DNA of 27,003 nucleotides from Blastocladiella britannica (Eukaryota > Blastocladiomycota > Blastocladiomycetes > Blastocladiales > Blastocladiaceae): the NCBI GenBank assembly GCA_025349905.2, contig MU624662.1, positions 6,657 to 33,659 of the forward strand, read 5' to 3'. Made by a program: the position numbers and the translations under genes. The notes beneath the pieces were generated by a model, which saw nothing but the letters and a program-made list of their open reading frames with translations, was not told the origin of the DNA and searched no databases. Shown piece after piece: positions 1 to 10,619 of the stretch (the stretch's first letter is position 1; every line of letters starts with the position of its first letter).

Positions 1-195
1 CGCTAACATCTCTGCCAAGGCCCACCGGGTCTTGCACAACCAAGTCGAGCTTCCGGCCTATAACCGTGCATGAGTAGATGACGGGAATAGTGGCCCAGAC
101 GGAGCCGTGTATCCGATTGTGAGGGGTTTGTGCCCAGCTGAGCGTGGGGAAATATAAATGGAAGGGTATCTATGTTGGAAATGAAAAATGGCCAA
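1..195. other. Left edge, no supportable gene
   Basis: I see no convincing gene here. A minus-strand open frame crosses the stretch but has no recognisable motif and overlaps the 3' end of the zinc-finger gene. The minus-strand sequence just past that gene's stop is A/T-rich around 150-195 and is probably its 3' untranslated region. Confidence 0.4.
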
Positions 196-3100
196 TCAAA
201 GGCCCTGCGGACCCCGGCCAGGAGACGGAGCCAACTGTGGTTGTGAAGGTGGGGACTGCGCCGGCGGTGACAACGACGCGGGCGGGTCTTGCAGCGTTCT
301 GGAGGATGCGGAGCGGCCGGCAATGTGAAGCGACGTGGGGCCTATCGGCATTGGCGGCGGCGGCGGTGACGACAGTGCAAACCGGTCGCGTGGATGGGCA
401 AGCGGTGGCATCTCGGTCCCCCGCGGCGGCAGGCGACCGTGCATCAGCATCATCTGTTGCTGCTGCTGCTGTTGTGGCGGCGGCGGTTGCGTTGGGTAGT
501 GATGATAATGACCGGGCGGCGGCCGCGACGGCAGCGCGCGGTAGCCAAGGTACGACGCGACCGGCGGGTAGAGCGAGTCCGTTATGCCTGGCGGCGGTGA
601 CCACGGAGCGGCCGCATGGTCATCTTCCTGGCCGGACGGCCGGCGGCGACGGGATTGACTGGCGCCGTGGTGATGAGCGCCAGACTCGGGCGGCGAGTAC
701 GAGGGCATGCGCGGCGGGCCATGAGCAGGATGATGCTGAAGCTGCTGCTGGGGCCGGTGCTGGGGCTCGCGGCGTACGTGCTGTTGCTCATGCTCCTGCG
801 ACGAAGTGGATACCGTGCGTCGCGCTGCGCTCGTCGCCGCCGCTGGACGAGATGGAGCAGCAGCAGGGGGAGGAGGAGAGGGAGTAGATCTAGACGGATC
901 CTCTTCGCCAAGCCCATGGCACCGCTCGCACGCAGCAATTAGCTCCGCCACGTACTCTTGGGTGATGCCGCACCGCGACCGCCGCGTCTGATACCGTGAC
1001 GACAACAACTTGAACGTCGACGGCACGTCCCTGCACCGATGGAGGTGGTGCATGGGCCACGAGCCGTTCTGGGCAGCAGCTGCCACGGTGGCACCGTCGT
1101 TATCGGCGCCGCTGCCATCAGCGCCAGTTTCCGCCGCCGCGGCAGGAAGAGCGGTATCGGACTCCCAGTCCATTTCGCGATGAGCGGCCCATATCACGTC
1201 AGCCCATTCCTCCTTGGGCAGGATCTTGAGGTGGCACGCGCGCCAGGTGAGCACGCCGTCTCGCGATTCCAGCAGGTTCATCAGGCGGCGCCAGCGGCGG
1301 CGGTCGTCAATGTGCGGCGGAATGGGCTTGAGCGGCTCCCGCAGAGACGCCAGCATCGTTTCGTACAGGTGGCGATCAAACACGAGATAATTGCGGCGGG
1401 GCTGCTTTATACCATATGGTCAGTACACCCAATTCCAAGAAAGAAAAAAAGAAAATCGGTTACCTTTCCCAATCCACGGCCATGGTCGGCAGAGTCGTCC
1501 AGGTCCATGTGCCGGTGCGCCTTGTGATCGGCAACGTCGTCGTCGTCGTCTTCAATTTGGTGGCGGGCCTCCATGGCATGCGCCTGCGTTGTGGGCGATA
1601 GAGGCTGAGTAGGACCGGCAGCACCAGTCGGCGGACCAGAAGGACGAGCACCACCAGACAACGGCGGCGGCTGCATTGGCGGCCCATCCCATCGGTGGTC
1701 CGCGCCATCGTCGTACCCAGGCGATCCGAGCTGCAGCGGGTACCTCATACCGCTGTACGGCGGCGACCCCGGCGCATACGGGTCCCAGTAAGCGTACCGC
1801 GCCGGCGGCGGTGGGCCCCACGATGCCGGCGGATGCGGCCGCGGCGACCGGTCGTTGTACGAGTAGTACGGGTGCCGCGAGTACCGCCCGCCATCGCCAG
1901 GGAGACGGCCGTACGGCAGGCCGCCGTCGTTGTCGTCGTCGTGAGCGCCGGTCGGTGACATTGGCGGACCCAACGGCGGCCACGCCGACCGTGCACCGCC
2001 GCCGCCACCGCCACCAGGGGCGAGCGGATCGCTTGGGTACAGGTAGTAGTGAGGGGCACCGTGCTGGGACAGATGTTCCGCATAGTCGGCGTCAGAATAC
2101 CCGCGGAACGATGGTGCGCCGCGGTACCCGTGCGGAAGCTGGTATTGTGCCGATAACGCGTAACGAGATGGCGCTAGAGCACCACCACGACCATCGCGAG
2201 GGGAGTAGTAGAGCGGATGTTGCTCACTCCAACGCCGATCCGACATGCCATAAGGGTCCAATGAGCGATCGGCCGCGCCAGCAGCGGCAGCGCGCGCCGA
2301 CATGGCGGCAGCATCGGCAAGGCCGCGGACCGTGTGCGGGTTCTCGTACGTCGCAGTCGCCGCGCCATCTGTGGCCGCGGCGTCTTGGACATTACCACCA
2401 ACAATGGGGCGGCGAATCGCATCGGCAGCAGCAACAGCACCTCCTCTTGGCGGGGAGGTTGCCTCGGTCTCACCGGGAGCAGAGCGCGTTTGTTGCGGTG
2501 GCGGAATAGCAGGGACCGAGTCCGCGGAATACGGCCACGCGCTGCGGTAAAATGGCAGGGACGGGTCCCTCGAAACGGGGATTCCGGTCCTTGAGGACGA
2601 TGGCGGAGAATGGAAGCCTCGCCGCGGCGGCGGGTGCAGCTGGGAGTACGAGGAATAAGGTGAAAGCGGGCCGTCCGCAGGGCCGCCGCTTTCCCCCAGA
2701 CATCGCGGATCAGGACCGGTCGGAATGCCATCGTGACGCCCGACACAGTACCGAGGCAGGTACGGGTCCCGGCCACGATCCGCAGCCCACCGGCCGTGCA
2801 GTGCGACCGACTCGGGGTCCATTTCGCGACGGTAGCGAGCAGGGGTGGAATCTATGCCGTGCATCCCATTGGTTTGGTGCACTGGTAAATGCGGCGGCAC
2901 AGTGGAAATCGAGTGCCGTGGACTGGTCCTACTTGTGGCCGCGCTATCACGAGCCTTTTGATCACTTGCATGGCTCGATATGGGTGCTCCTGCAGTGTGG
3001 GAAGCCCAAACGCGTGTCGATGGACCCGACGTGTACGCGGAATCGTTGCGTGGAGGGGTCGAGGTCAAGAGAGGAGTGTCCTGGTAGCGTGCACGCTCGC

Positions 3101-3293
3101 CAAGGGGGCGAAGCATACCAACAGGCCGCGCGGCGGCGAGCATGGTTGGAGGATCGTTGCTGGTGGGGCTGGGTAGTGAAGTGCCAGTTGGATTGCCGCT
3201 GGGAGGTGCTTCGTGACCAGCTGTCCCTGTTGATTCAACTGTGGCGGCAACAGCTGTCGCAGCAGGATCGCCGGATGGAGAAGGTGGCTGCAT
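196..3293 (-). CDS. Large disordered protein with integrase-like H2C2 zinc finger (putative DNA-binding regulator)
   Basis: Two exons, 3293-1464 and 1401-196, flank a 62-nt intron (1402-1463; donor GTAACC, acceptor AAAGCAG, phase 0, T-rich 5' half), giving about 1011 residues. Residues 1-610 are low-complexity, rich in Pro, Ser, Tyr, Gly and Asp. After the intron comes a folded module starting NYLVFDRHLYE, then EEWADVIWAAH, a spacer, HRCRDVPSTF, and CGITQEYVAELIAACERC. His684, His731, Cys768 and Cys771 fit an H2C2 zinc finger like the N-terminal domain of retroelement integrases. That finger also occurs in host DNA-binding proteins such as yeast Spt10. No integrase catalytic core follows; the rest is disordered with His, Pro and a Gln run. 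I infer a host chromatin or transcription factor, possibly domesticated. The ATG at 3293 is chosen because an in-frame start at 3335 adds only a T-rich leader; an upstream exon ending near 3290 is not excluded. Confidence 0.6.
455..475. repeat. CAG/CTG trinucleotide run
   Basis: A short imperfect CTG run on the plus strand reads as a seven-Gln stretch in the C-terminal disordered tail of the minus-strand zinc-finger gene. It is a likely site of length variation. Confidence 0.6.
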
Positions 3294-4989
3294 GGGTACC
3301 AAAAAAAGCGAAACTGCTCCGTTGGTCGAGATCACTGTGGAGTCTATTGTATTTTCTTTTTTTCAGCAGTCGTTCCATTTAAACAGACTTTTTGCCCTAT
3401 CAAGATCCTCATCTCTCGGCACCTCTTGGCGCATGTCAAAAAATGGGAAGGGCGGGAAACGGACCTCTCTGTCAATCAGTGCACTTGCAAAATGTCCTTG
3501 GCACGGCAAAAGGGGGCACGGTAAAGGGCTCGCTCCAGTCAAAGCTGGCGCCAATCGAAGATGTCAAAGATGTGGAGAGAGAGGTGGAGGAAGGCGTTCC
3601 TTCGGCGCAGCGGTCGTCAGTAATGTTTTGCGAAGGACTGAGTTGCAAAGTCGCCACTTTAATACGAAAAGAATTGGATTGGATGAATAGACAATTATGG
3701 TCGTCGCTTTAGAGAGGGCGGCGTGTGAGGGCGAGAGTGCCGCCGCGACGTCGGTACATTTTTGTACATGTTGGTTTTGTTGGCCGATTGGCACTGAAAA
3801 GGGAGATGGCGATCGAAGTCGCCCGAAATCGAGCCGTTTTGGAGTACACATCGGAAATAGGACGACTCAAACTCAAAAAGGTGCGAACAGCCCTCCCCAC
3901 ACCGCACCTTCTCGCGTGCCCGTTCGTGACTGTGCACGACCCGCACGCGACGACTTCATATCGTCGGCCCGCGCCCATGAACGTCAATAAATTCCATTGT
4001 TGAAATTGAGTTTGACACTCCCCAATTCCGCCAACTTGATTTACAAAATCGTTGGAGGCAGCCAACTGCGACGCGGCTAAGTGGGGAAAACGTCAAATGT
4101 GCGCCGGAGCATGCAATGGCGCAGCGGGTCCAACCGGCCCATCCAATAGCCTCTTTTAAGAGCCAGTTTCCAAGTGCCCACTTGAGTGGTCCTGGCGGCA
4201 CGGTCTCCTTTTATATATTTTGAAAACGGAGTTAACCGCGCAGTTCCTACACGAGGTGCGTAATGCGCCTTGACCTTTTGTTCCTTCAAGCCGAGATGGC
4301 AACGGGAAAGTGCTTGAGCTCGGCCAACTGGCCGTACCAACATGTCGATGAAGCATAAAGAATGAGGTTGCCAAAAGGAATCGTTGCCTGAACTTGTCTG
4401 TGGAGCGAGTTATGGAGGTTGGGAGTGAGCACTGTTTACGCAGCATTGCGGTGACGATGGTCCCGAGGCCCCAGGCGATAAAACTGGTCGTTGTATATTG
4501 CTACCGGCGGACATAGGTGCATGTCAAATCAACGTCACGTCAAGCGGATGGAAGAGCGCTATTGGGCACTGGGGCTACTAAGACGTGACTGCAACCGACC
4601 GAGCACGGTCCATTGCATGTACCGCGATAGCCAGAGCAGGTGGCTGTCCGCCGGGATGTTTGCTTAATGGGAGGGGATGGACAACAATATACCTGACTGG
4701 CTGTCATCGACCTCGCCCCTTGGCCATGAACGAATTCGATCAAACCCAATCGACACCGTCGCGGATACATGCAAATCCGTCGCAGTCGATCCCAAGGAGT
4801 GATTTTCTCATACACACTCAACGTGAGTCAGTGCTTGTTTGTCGTTTCAGATCTATCCGTCGGATGTCGGTCGGACAGCACACCAAGCCCGTCAGAGGAG
4901 CGGCGTAGTGCGGTGCCAGTGGACGGGCTCACATGAGGACGGGTATCAGCAGGGCGATAAAAAAAGGCAATTTTACTCAGAGAAGTTAG
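3294..4989. other. Gene-poor spacer upstream of the zinc-finger gene
   Basis: About 1.7 kb with no gene I can support. It is less GC-rich than its surroundings and has scattered T-runs and TATA-like stretches, for example near 4210. The promoter of the minus-strand zinc-finger gene must lie in its left part. Two small plus-strand open frames (around 3392-3712 and 3725-4003) have fairly protein-like composition but no motif, no splice context and no recognisable relative. I record them only as possibilities. Confidence 0.4.
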
Positions 4990-5520
4990 CATCGTCGTTG
5001 ACAAGAGAACGACACAGCAGTCCACTGTCATGGCAGGAAGTGTGGTCGGCGAGGAAGCGGCAATGGCGGCGTCGGCAGGCGTTACCGGTACATCAGCCGC
5101 GTAGCCGCGCTGTCAGCCGCGCGCGTGCGATCAAGGAAGATTGGACAGAGTCCGGCGGGTCCAATACTAGCCGCGGGAGGAGATCTGCGGCGCATTTAGG
5201 CATTGCCCACCTGGAGGCAGCGATCGCACCCGACAGCAGCGCGGCCTTGTACTTGCACAGATCCATACATGCCCTATCGAGCAAGTTGCCCGCAAACATG
5301 AATAACAGCACTGCGCAGTAGTACCTCTTGAGCGACACCTTAAGTTGCGTGCCCGACTGCATCGGCGGCCTCGTCTTGTGGGCCACGGCGCATCAAGAAA
5401 TGGCCCGAGCTGTCGACGGCGACAGCGCACGTCGGGCAGTCCGACGACGGGAAGAACGCCGGCTACCTCATCGGATCGGCCAGCTCGGGTGCCCGCTCGC
5501 TCGCGTACTGTTTGACGACT
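4990..5520 (-). mobile_element. Decayed LINE 3'-end relic
   Basis: The minus strand here resembles the 3' part of the LINE at 12368-14290. Shared elements in order are a CPTC pair preceded by a PSSD-type segment, an RYY segment, a KYKAALLS block (the other copy has EYKAALLS), a Leu-rich LVLDPP/LVAEPP segment, and matching downstream sequence around a GCCGACCAC stretch. Frames are interrupted and the copy has clearly diverged, so it is an old dead insertion of the same family. No reverse transcriptase is present. The left limit is approximate. The right limit lies against the stop codon of the next minus-strand gene, so the element landed directly behind that gene in the same orientation. Confidence 0.65.
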
Positions 5521-5528
5521 ACAATGCG

Positions 5529-6175
5529 TCAATCGCGTCTTTGAGCATGCGGCCGAAACAAAATCGTTTGCGCAAACATGGCGTGCATGTTGGCGAACGA
5601 CGCGGGAGCGTACTTGGCCATGCGGTTCCAGTCCCACTTGCTCAAACGCTTGTAAATGGCGCTGCGCTGGTACAGTGCGGGCGTTTGGTCGAACCAGTAG
5701 GGGAGCGTGCCCTCGGTCTCGGCTTGCTCGCTGGCCAGATCGCGCATGACGGCCATGCTCAGGCGCAGCAGACTAAAGAAGAAAGCGTACTGCTTGTCTT
5801 TGGTCGGCGCCATGAGCCGGCGCGCATCAGACCAAACTCGTACTTGAGTGATTTGAGCCTACAATTCATTTGGCAGTACCAGTTCCCATACATGAAGAAA
5901 AAAAAAGGACAGGACGTACAGCTCGGCGCGCGTGGCCGCCATAAAGAACGACACGAACGTGAAGTAGTCAATCAATCGCCACGACTGGAACGCGAAAAAC
6001 TCAGTGCCGAACTATTCAACACAAAGTGTGGTCAGTCCATGATCCAAAAAAGTAAATAAATGAAGGGATACCTTGTCATCGTGAATGCCATCAAGCACCT
6101 CCACAAACCCTTCGTACAAGGCATGCAAGTCGGTGGCAATCTCGTGCTCTTTCGCCAACCGCCCACTCAGCGATC
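5529..6175 (-). CDS. 5'-incomplete gene, possibly PEX11-like peroxisomal membrane protein
   Basis: Three exons read on the minus strand: about 6175-6072, 6011-5916 and 5858-5529 (stop). The first intron, 6012-6071 (60 nt, GTATCC...GAATAG), is clear. The second, 5859-5915, uses a weak GTCCTG donor because the better GTACGT donor four bases upstream breaks the frame. The product has a hydrophobic aromatic stretch (DYFTFVSFFMAA), then VWSDARRLMAPTKDKQYAFF and SLLRLSMAVMRDLASEQ. The last segments resemble the C-terminal part of PEX11-family proteins, which elongate and divide peroxisomes, but the match is weak and the extreme C-terminus (WDWNRMAKYAP) is not typical. No start codon is visible: the readable 5' end stops about where the plus-strand Trp-repeat pseudogene begins. 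It is either truncated or has a hidden first exon behind a GGATAG acceptor near 6176. Confidence 0.4.
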
Positions 6176-7866
6176 CTATCCCTGGTTCGCGCCTGGCTGT
6201 CCGTATTCTCCGTGGCCGAGCTCGAGACCGATATCGGCACTTCGAACTACAAGGTTTTTGCATATCGGCAGGTCGACATTTACGACTGGCTCTGCGACAA
6301 TATTCGGCCGATTGTCATCGATTGTTGCGTGGTCGATGCTGCCTCTCGCTTTGGAGGGCCCACGCTCGACCGTCTCTGGCAGCAGCACTGCAATATGCTG
6401 CCTCCCAAAGAGTTTCCGTACTCGAGCAACGCAGTGGACTTTGCTCTTGACATGGCGACACTCGATTGGTGGTGGCAAAAGCATATTCAGTTTGGCATCG
6501 AGTTCAAGTACAGCAGGGCCGTGTACGATACCTTCACCGCCCCAAACGCCCGACCCGAGCACCCGTGCCCGGACCACCTCGCCATGGCCCACTGGTGGCG
6601 CGATCGCGCGGTTCAAGACGGCCTCCAGCTTCGAATGTCGCGCATGAGCAGGAATCTTCAAATGGTTGATATTCAAAGGAATTCGAGATGCGCGACCTGA
6701 TGCATATGGGCGAGCGTGGGTTACTGAACATATGCAATTCTGGGCCGCAATGGTAGATGTTGACCTCCTCCTGCCGCTCGTTGTCGGTGATCCAGTGGTG
6801 TTTGGCGATCCAGTGACTTATGCCGGTCGTCGTCCTTGTTTAGAGCTCTTTGACGTGCCTGTGCTCGAGTGGTAGTGGCAGCGGCACCAGTTCCATGCCT
6901 TGTCATTTCCGCCAATCTCTGCCTCAGCAACCAAGTTTGGCCGGATCGATACCCTGGACTGGATTTGGCAGGCGTCGCAGCCCTCGCGCGCAAAAAAGGA
7001 TGGTCCAATTCACCGTGCCGTCTCGAGTGGAAGTGACGCGTGAGTCGCACGAGCGGGCCATGGGCTGGTGGATGTGGCTGCACTCCAAGCACGGAATTAA
7101 GCTGCCGAAATTTGTCTGGGAACCCTCTGAGCATGATACTCGCTTGGACCTGCAAACGTTTTGGGTCACTGCCCTTGGCATGTCGGTGAAAACTGGCTTT
7201 TCCGACGAATTTATGACCACCGACACCCCTTTATTTGTCTGGCTGGTGCATCATAGTCAGGGGCACACGATTCGGATCAATGTTCCCATGTGCTTTGAGC
7301 GCATGTGGACCGAGCACAAACTTGGTGGTCTTGACTTGCTTTTGCACTATTATTCTCTGACTGAGGACGGCGAGGAGTTTTTCTTTGACACTATTCGAAA
7401 CTGTATGGCCGCGGCTGGAGCTGAAAGGGACATGGCACTGTTAAACCTGTGATACAGCCACCCGGCACTCCACCTGAACGCGATTTCGATCTAACTGGCC
7501 ACGTGCTCTACCTCGCGCTGAGGAGTGGCCATCAGGAATATGCGTCACTGTGGGTCCAGTATATGCGCACTTTCCAATACGAGGTCTCTGTCCAAGAGTT
7601 GATGGACGAGTTGTGCCAGGCGGACCGCAGGTGGGATACGACGGATATGGTGGCTTGTTTCCACTGGATCGCGCAAGAGTTTGGCGCAGCAGCCGAGCTG
7701 TCACTTGCTTGCGAGCTCGGATCAAGCCAAGTACATGCAGTTCCTGGAGTGGCTCGCGCTGGAGGGACTTGAGCAAGGTGTGACCATGGCTAGATTCGAG
7801 GATAAAGCACTTGGAACGCAGTGGGAGCAGATTTATCGTGTTGCACGCCTTTCTCTTTTGAATTGA
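6176..7866 (+). pseudogene. Broken Trp-repeat (ankyrin-like) family gene, copy 1
   Basis: This is a relative of the intact gene at 10620-12128, recognisable from repeated Trp motifs: TLDWWWQKH, MAHWWRDR, TLDWIWQ, AMGWWMWLH, LEWLALEG. The frame changes several times: near 6640, near 7030, near 7440 and near 7690. One repeat motif is cut by a nonsense codon, TAG at 6873-6875 inside what should be a W-W-W run. The N-terminal region shared by other family members is missing; the copy starts abruptly near a segment reading AWLSVFSVAELE. Introns cannot explain the breaks, because splice signals are absent and the repeats continue directly across the junctions. The copy ends at a stop after ARLSLLN. 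Confidence 0.75.
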
Positions 7867-8120
7867 GTGAATGAATTGTCTTCTTTTTTTTTCGAGATCA
7901 GGATATGAACATTCGGGATCGTCTCTCATACCGGCCGCTACAAACGATGCAACAGGGGAACAACCTCAGTGGCGATGAAGACGGCGACTGGCGATTGACA
8001 CAGAATGCTGCTCCTCTTCTCGCCGAGGCTCGATGACTGGCGCAGACGCCGATCAGAAAGAAGATGATGACCACGATGCGTTGCAGACGAGCACATCGGT
8101 ATTGAAAATGTTACAAAGTC
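7867..8120. other. Spacer between Trp-repeat copies
   Basis: No gene can be supported. A 43-codon plus-strand frame from about 7906 has no family resemblance. The stretch may hold the decayed 5' flank of the N-terminal fragment that follows. Confidence 0.3.
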
Positions 8121-8321
8121 AGCCTGATCTACCACGTCGCTTATATTACACTCGCCTTCGCTGCTGGCGCCATGCTCTCGCCGACAAGCGCACTGGCCGT
8201 GCTCGATGTGCTCCCCAAAGTCAGAGCCCCGTCGGTGTTTGTCACAGTCTTCACGCCCGGCTGTTCCGAGTACCAGCCCTCAAGCGCTGCCAAGCACAGC
8301 CACGCGCTCGCAGAAACATGA
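8121..8321 (+). pseudogene. N-terminal fragment of the Trp-repeat family
   Basis: About 66 codons match the family N-terminus: a hydrophobic stretch ending FAAGAMLSP, then ALAVLDVLPKVRAPS and a segment around AAKHSHAL. The minus-strand copy has FSPEEALVVLNVLP followed by NRAPS and IKHGFAL in the same order. There is no ATG at the equivalent position, and the frame ends at TGA 8319-8321. The following bases up to 8583 have no clear family sequence. This is a solo N-terminal relic, not a working gene. Confidence 0.65.
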
Positions 8322-8583
8322 GATGATCCGCGCCGCCGCAGGTCGCGTCGTTCTTGGGTTGGCTCTCTCGCTTTGGCCATGGTCCAGCTGGTCAGGAGGC
8401 TGGACACTGACGGCCTCGGCCTCTCTGCAGCTGCGCCCCAACGCAACTGCCACTTCAATGGCCCACCTCGCATGCTGCGGGTTCACGACTGTGGATGCCT
8501 GGCAAGACATGGCCGTGTCCTCAACGGCTCGAACCGGCACGCACCATCCAAAAAAAGTAAAAGTAAAGAAAAATATATATTTG

Positions 8584-10450
8584 TCAAACACTAAAGGGCA
8601 ATGGCGGCGGCATGTACGGCACAACCCCGCGCTCGGACTGGACAAAGACCGGGATCTTGCGCGTGACCATCACATCATACATCCACACATGAGTGTCAAT
8701 GGTCCAGTGGCAAAACTCATCCAGCAAGTTAGCAGCCGGAAATACAATCCGATGGCCAGCAGCCATGTGCACTTGGACCCACCAATCCAACATGACCACG
8801 TACCGCATATTGACCATTTCATCGAGAATGCTCGGGTCCACGGGCAGGAGAGAGGCGACGGTAATATTGTGGCGGCTGCACCACCAGAGCAGCGTCGCCA
8901 TGCAAGTGTACACCTTCTCTGGCGGGTGCAGAGTCGATTCCAAGTCGCCGACGATGGTGGCAACGATGTCGAGCGTGTAGGGCTTACTGCAGCTCAGTTT
9001 CGTCTTGCACGCATCAACAAACGGCTGGTACTCTTCGTCCGATTCCGAAAAGAGCAGAGTGGGATGATCGCGCAACCACAGGATCACTCGGCGTGCATCC
9101 ATGCTAATGGCCATTGAGTACGCTCGGTGCCAGTCGCTCTTTGTCGCTGGAAATCCACGAGCATGCCACCAGGCAAGCACGTCCACGGCGTCCTGCTGAG
9201 CCGGATAGGTGAGCCGTCGAGCACAATCCAGGTTCTGTGGCGGCAATTCGTTGCGGTGACGGTCCCACCATTCGAGCAGGTCTATCTGGCCGTGCACTGC
9301 CTTGTCCACAATATCGCAATTCCAGTCCATCGTCAGCAGGTTTGTAGAGCGCAACAGGAGGTCCAACATATCTTCGTGTCCATTCATAATGCACATGTTG
9401 ACAACTGGGTCCTTTAGAGTCAGTTTCTGCCCATGGAGCTCGGCGCATTTATTGATGGCCCACTGCAGGATGGGCAAATTGGATCGGTATTCAATCGCAA
9501 AGACCAAGCCATGCGAGAGGTTGTTGTCGTCAGACACGAAATACTCGGGCGATTCGTGGGAGCCGCCAGTGCCAGTCCAAAATATCAACACAATTGAAAA
9601 GTCCCACTTCGAGTAAGGATCCAAACTTGTGCTCGGGCGTGCGGTGCTCGAGAAAGCGCGTCCACCAACACTTGACCACGGCGAGCGAGTGACCGCCAAG
9701 TGCAGCATCAACGATTGTGGAAAAAGAATCAGGACCAGGCAGATTCGAGCCTGTGTACGCCCACCACCAGTCCAGTGCGCCGACTGCACCATTACGAGTG
9801 ACCTCCTCGAGCACTTGCGTGGATTTCAGAAACTGCTGGGCCACTCCGGGATAGGGCTGCTGCGAGATCCACCACTCTATTATTGACGCATCACCAGCAC
9901 GAGTCGATAGCAACGCGTCCGAGCAACGCAGGCGTGCGATATGGCCGTGCTTGAGCGCCCAGGTCAGGACATTGGTGTGCGCCTGCTAAGCAGCATGGGT
10001 CCACCACCGATCCCTCTATGCGATGGGGATGCCGGCGGTACGAGCAGCGTTCGCGAACCACTCGAGTACGGGCAGATTGCCCTGTTTAATCAACTCTTCG
10101 AGAAAGCCAAAGTCGTTGCACCACTCGATACGGCCTGGTGTGGTCGGCCCGGCCAGTTTCCACAGCAGCTCGACAGTGGGTAAGTCGCCGAGAATACCGG
10201 CAGCGACGAGGGTCTTGTTGAGGTGCTCGAATAGAATATGGGCCGGGTAGTGCGGCAGCAGGGCGAGCGCAAAGCCGTGTTTTATCGCCAGAGTCGGGTC
10301 GAATTCTTTAAACCCGCGCGAGAGGGCTGCGGCGAGGACAGAGGGTGCTCTGTTGGCAGGGAGCACATTTAATACGACAAGTGCTTCCTCGGGCGAGAAC
10401 GTAGCGCCGACGGCGTGGGCGAGGATAACATTCAAGACGTGGTCAATCAT
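8584..10450 (-). pseudogene. Broken Trp-repeat (ankyrin-like) family gene, copy 2
   Basis: A nearly full-length family member on the minus strand. The likely start is the ATG at 10450 (MIDHVLNVILA), which aligns with the start of the intact neighbour; an upstream in-frame ATG at 10531 is less likely. Family features follow in order: EEALVVLNVLP, then repeats with VLEWFANA, VLTWALKHG, IIEWWISQ, ALDWWWAY, ILDWHWRL, LLEWWDRH, VLAWWHARG, LLWWCSRH and MLDWWVQ. Three lesions break it: TAG at 10016-10018, a second TAG near 9988 in the same frame, and a one-base frame change near 9560 after the LDWHWRL motif. All three sit inside otherwise continuous repeats. The two nonsense codons are single-base changes from plausible Tyr or Trp codons, so decay looks recent. 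The copy is head-to-head with the intact gene. Confidence 0.75.
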
Positions 10451-10619
10451 TTTTGCGATTATTTTTTGCGAAGAGGTGTGAGCTGCCCCGATCGCCAGCA
10501 CGACCACCAGCAACAGCACGTCCCACGCCATTGAGGCAGCTCGAGGTAGGTCGGATCCGGACGGGAACTTGACGCCAATCGTGCTCCACTCTTTCGATCA
10601 GCAAACAAGAATAAAAAAA
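10451..10619. promoter_or_regulatory. Shared divergent promoter region of two Trp-repeat genes
   Basis: The 169 bp separate the start codons of the broken minus-strand copy and the intact plus-strand gene. A/T-rich tracts lie directly before each ATG (TTTTTTGCG on one side, AATAAAAAAAATG on the other). With so little room, both promoters must lie here or in the coding ends. No specific factor site is recognisable. Confidence 0.5.

Noticed and set aside
144..3382. Long plus-strand open frames (about 144-887, 1676-2509, 2552-3382)
   Set aside because: They are antisense to the GC-rich minus-strand zinc-finger gene, have Arg/Ala-rich shadow composition and no motifs, and lack splice-consistent joins.
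3392..4003. Two small plus-strand open frames upstream of the zinc-finger gene
   Set aside because: No recognisable family, no start-site context, and several competing frames. Noted only in the spacer entry.
8206..9117. A 303-codon plus-strand open frame
   Set aside because: Most of it is antisense to the minus-strand Trp-repeat copy, whose protein is clearly recognisable. The first part overlaps the N-terminal relic in another frame.
10016..10060. A 56-nt intron removing the two TAG codons of the minus-strand Trp-repeat copy
   Set aside because: The length is not divisible by three, so it would move the downstream repeats out of frame.
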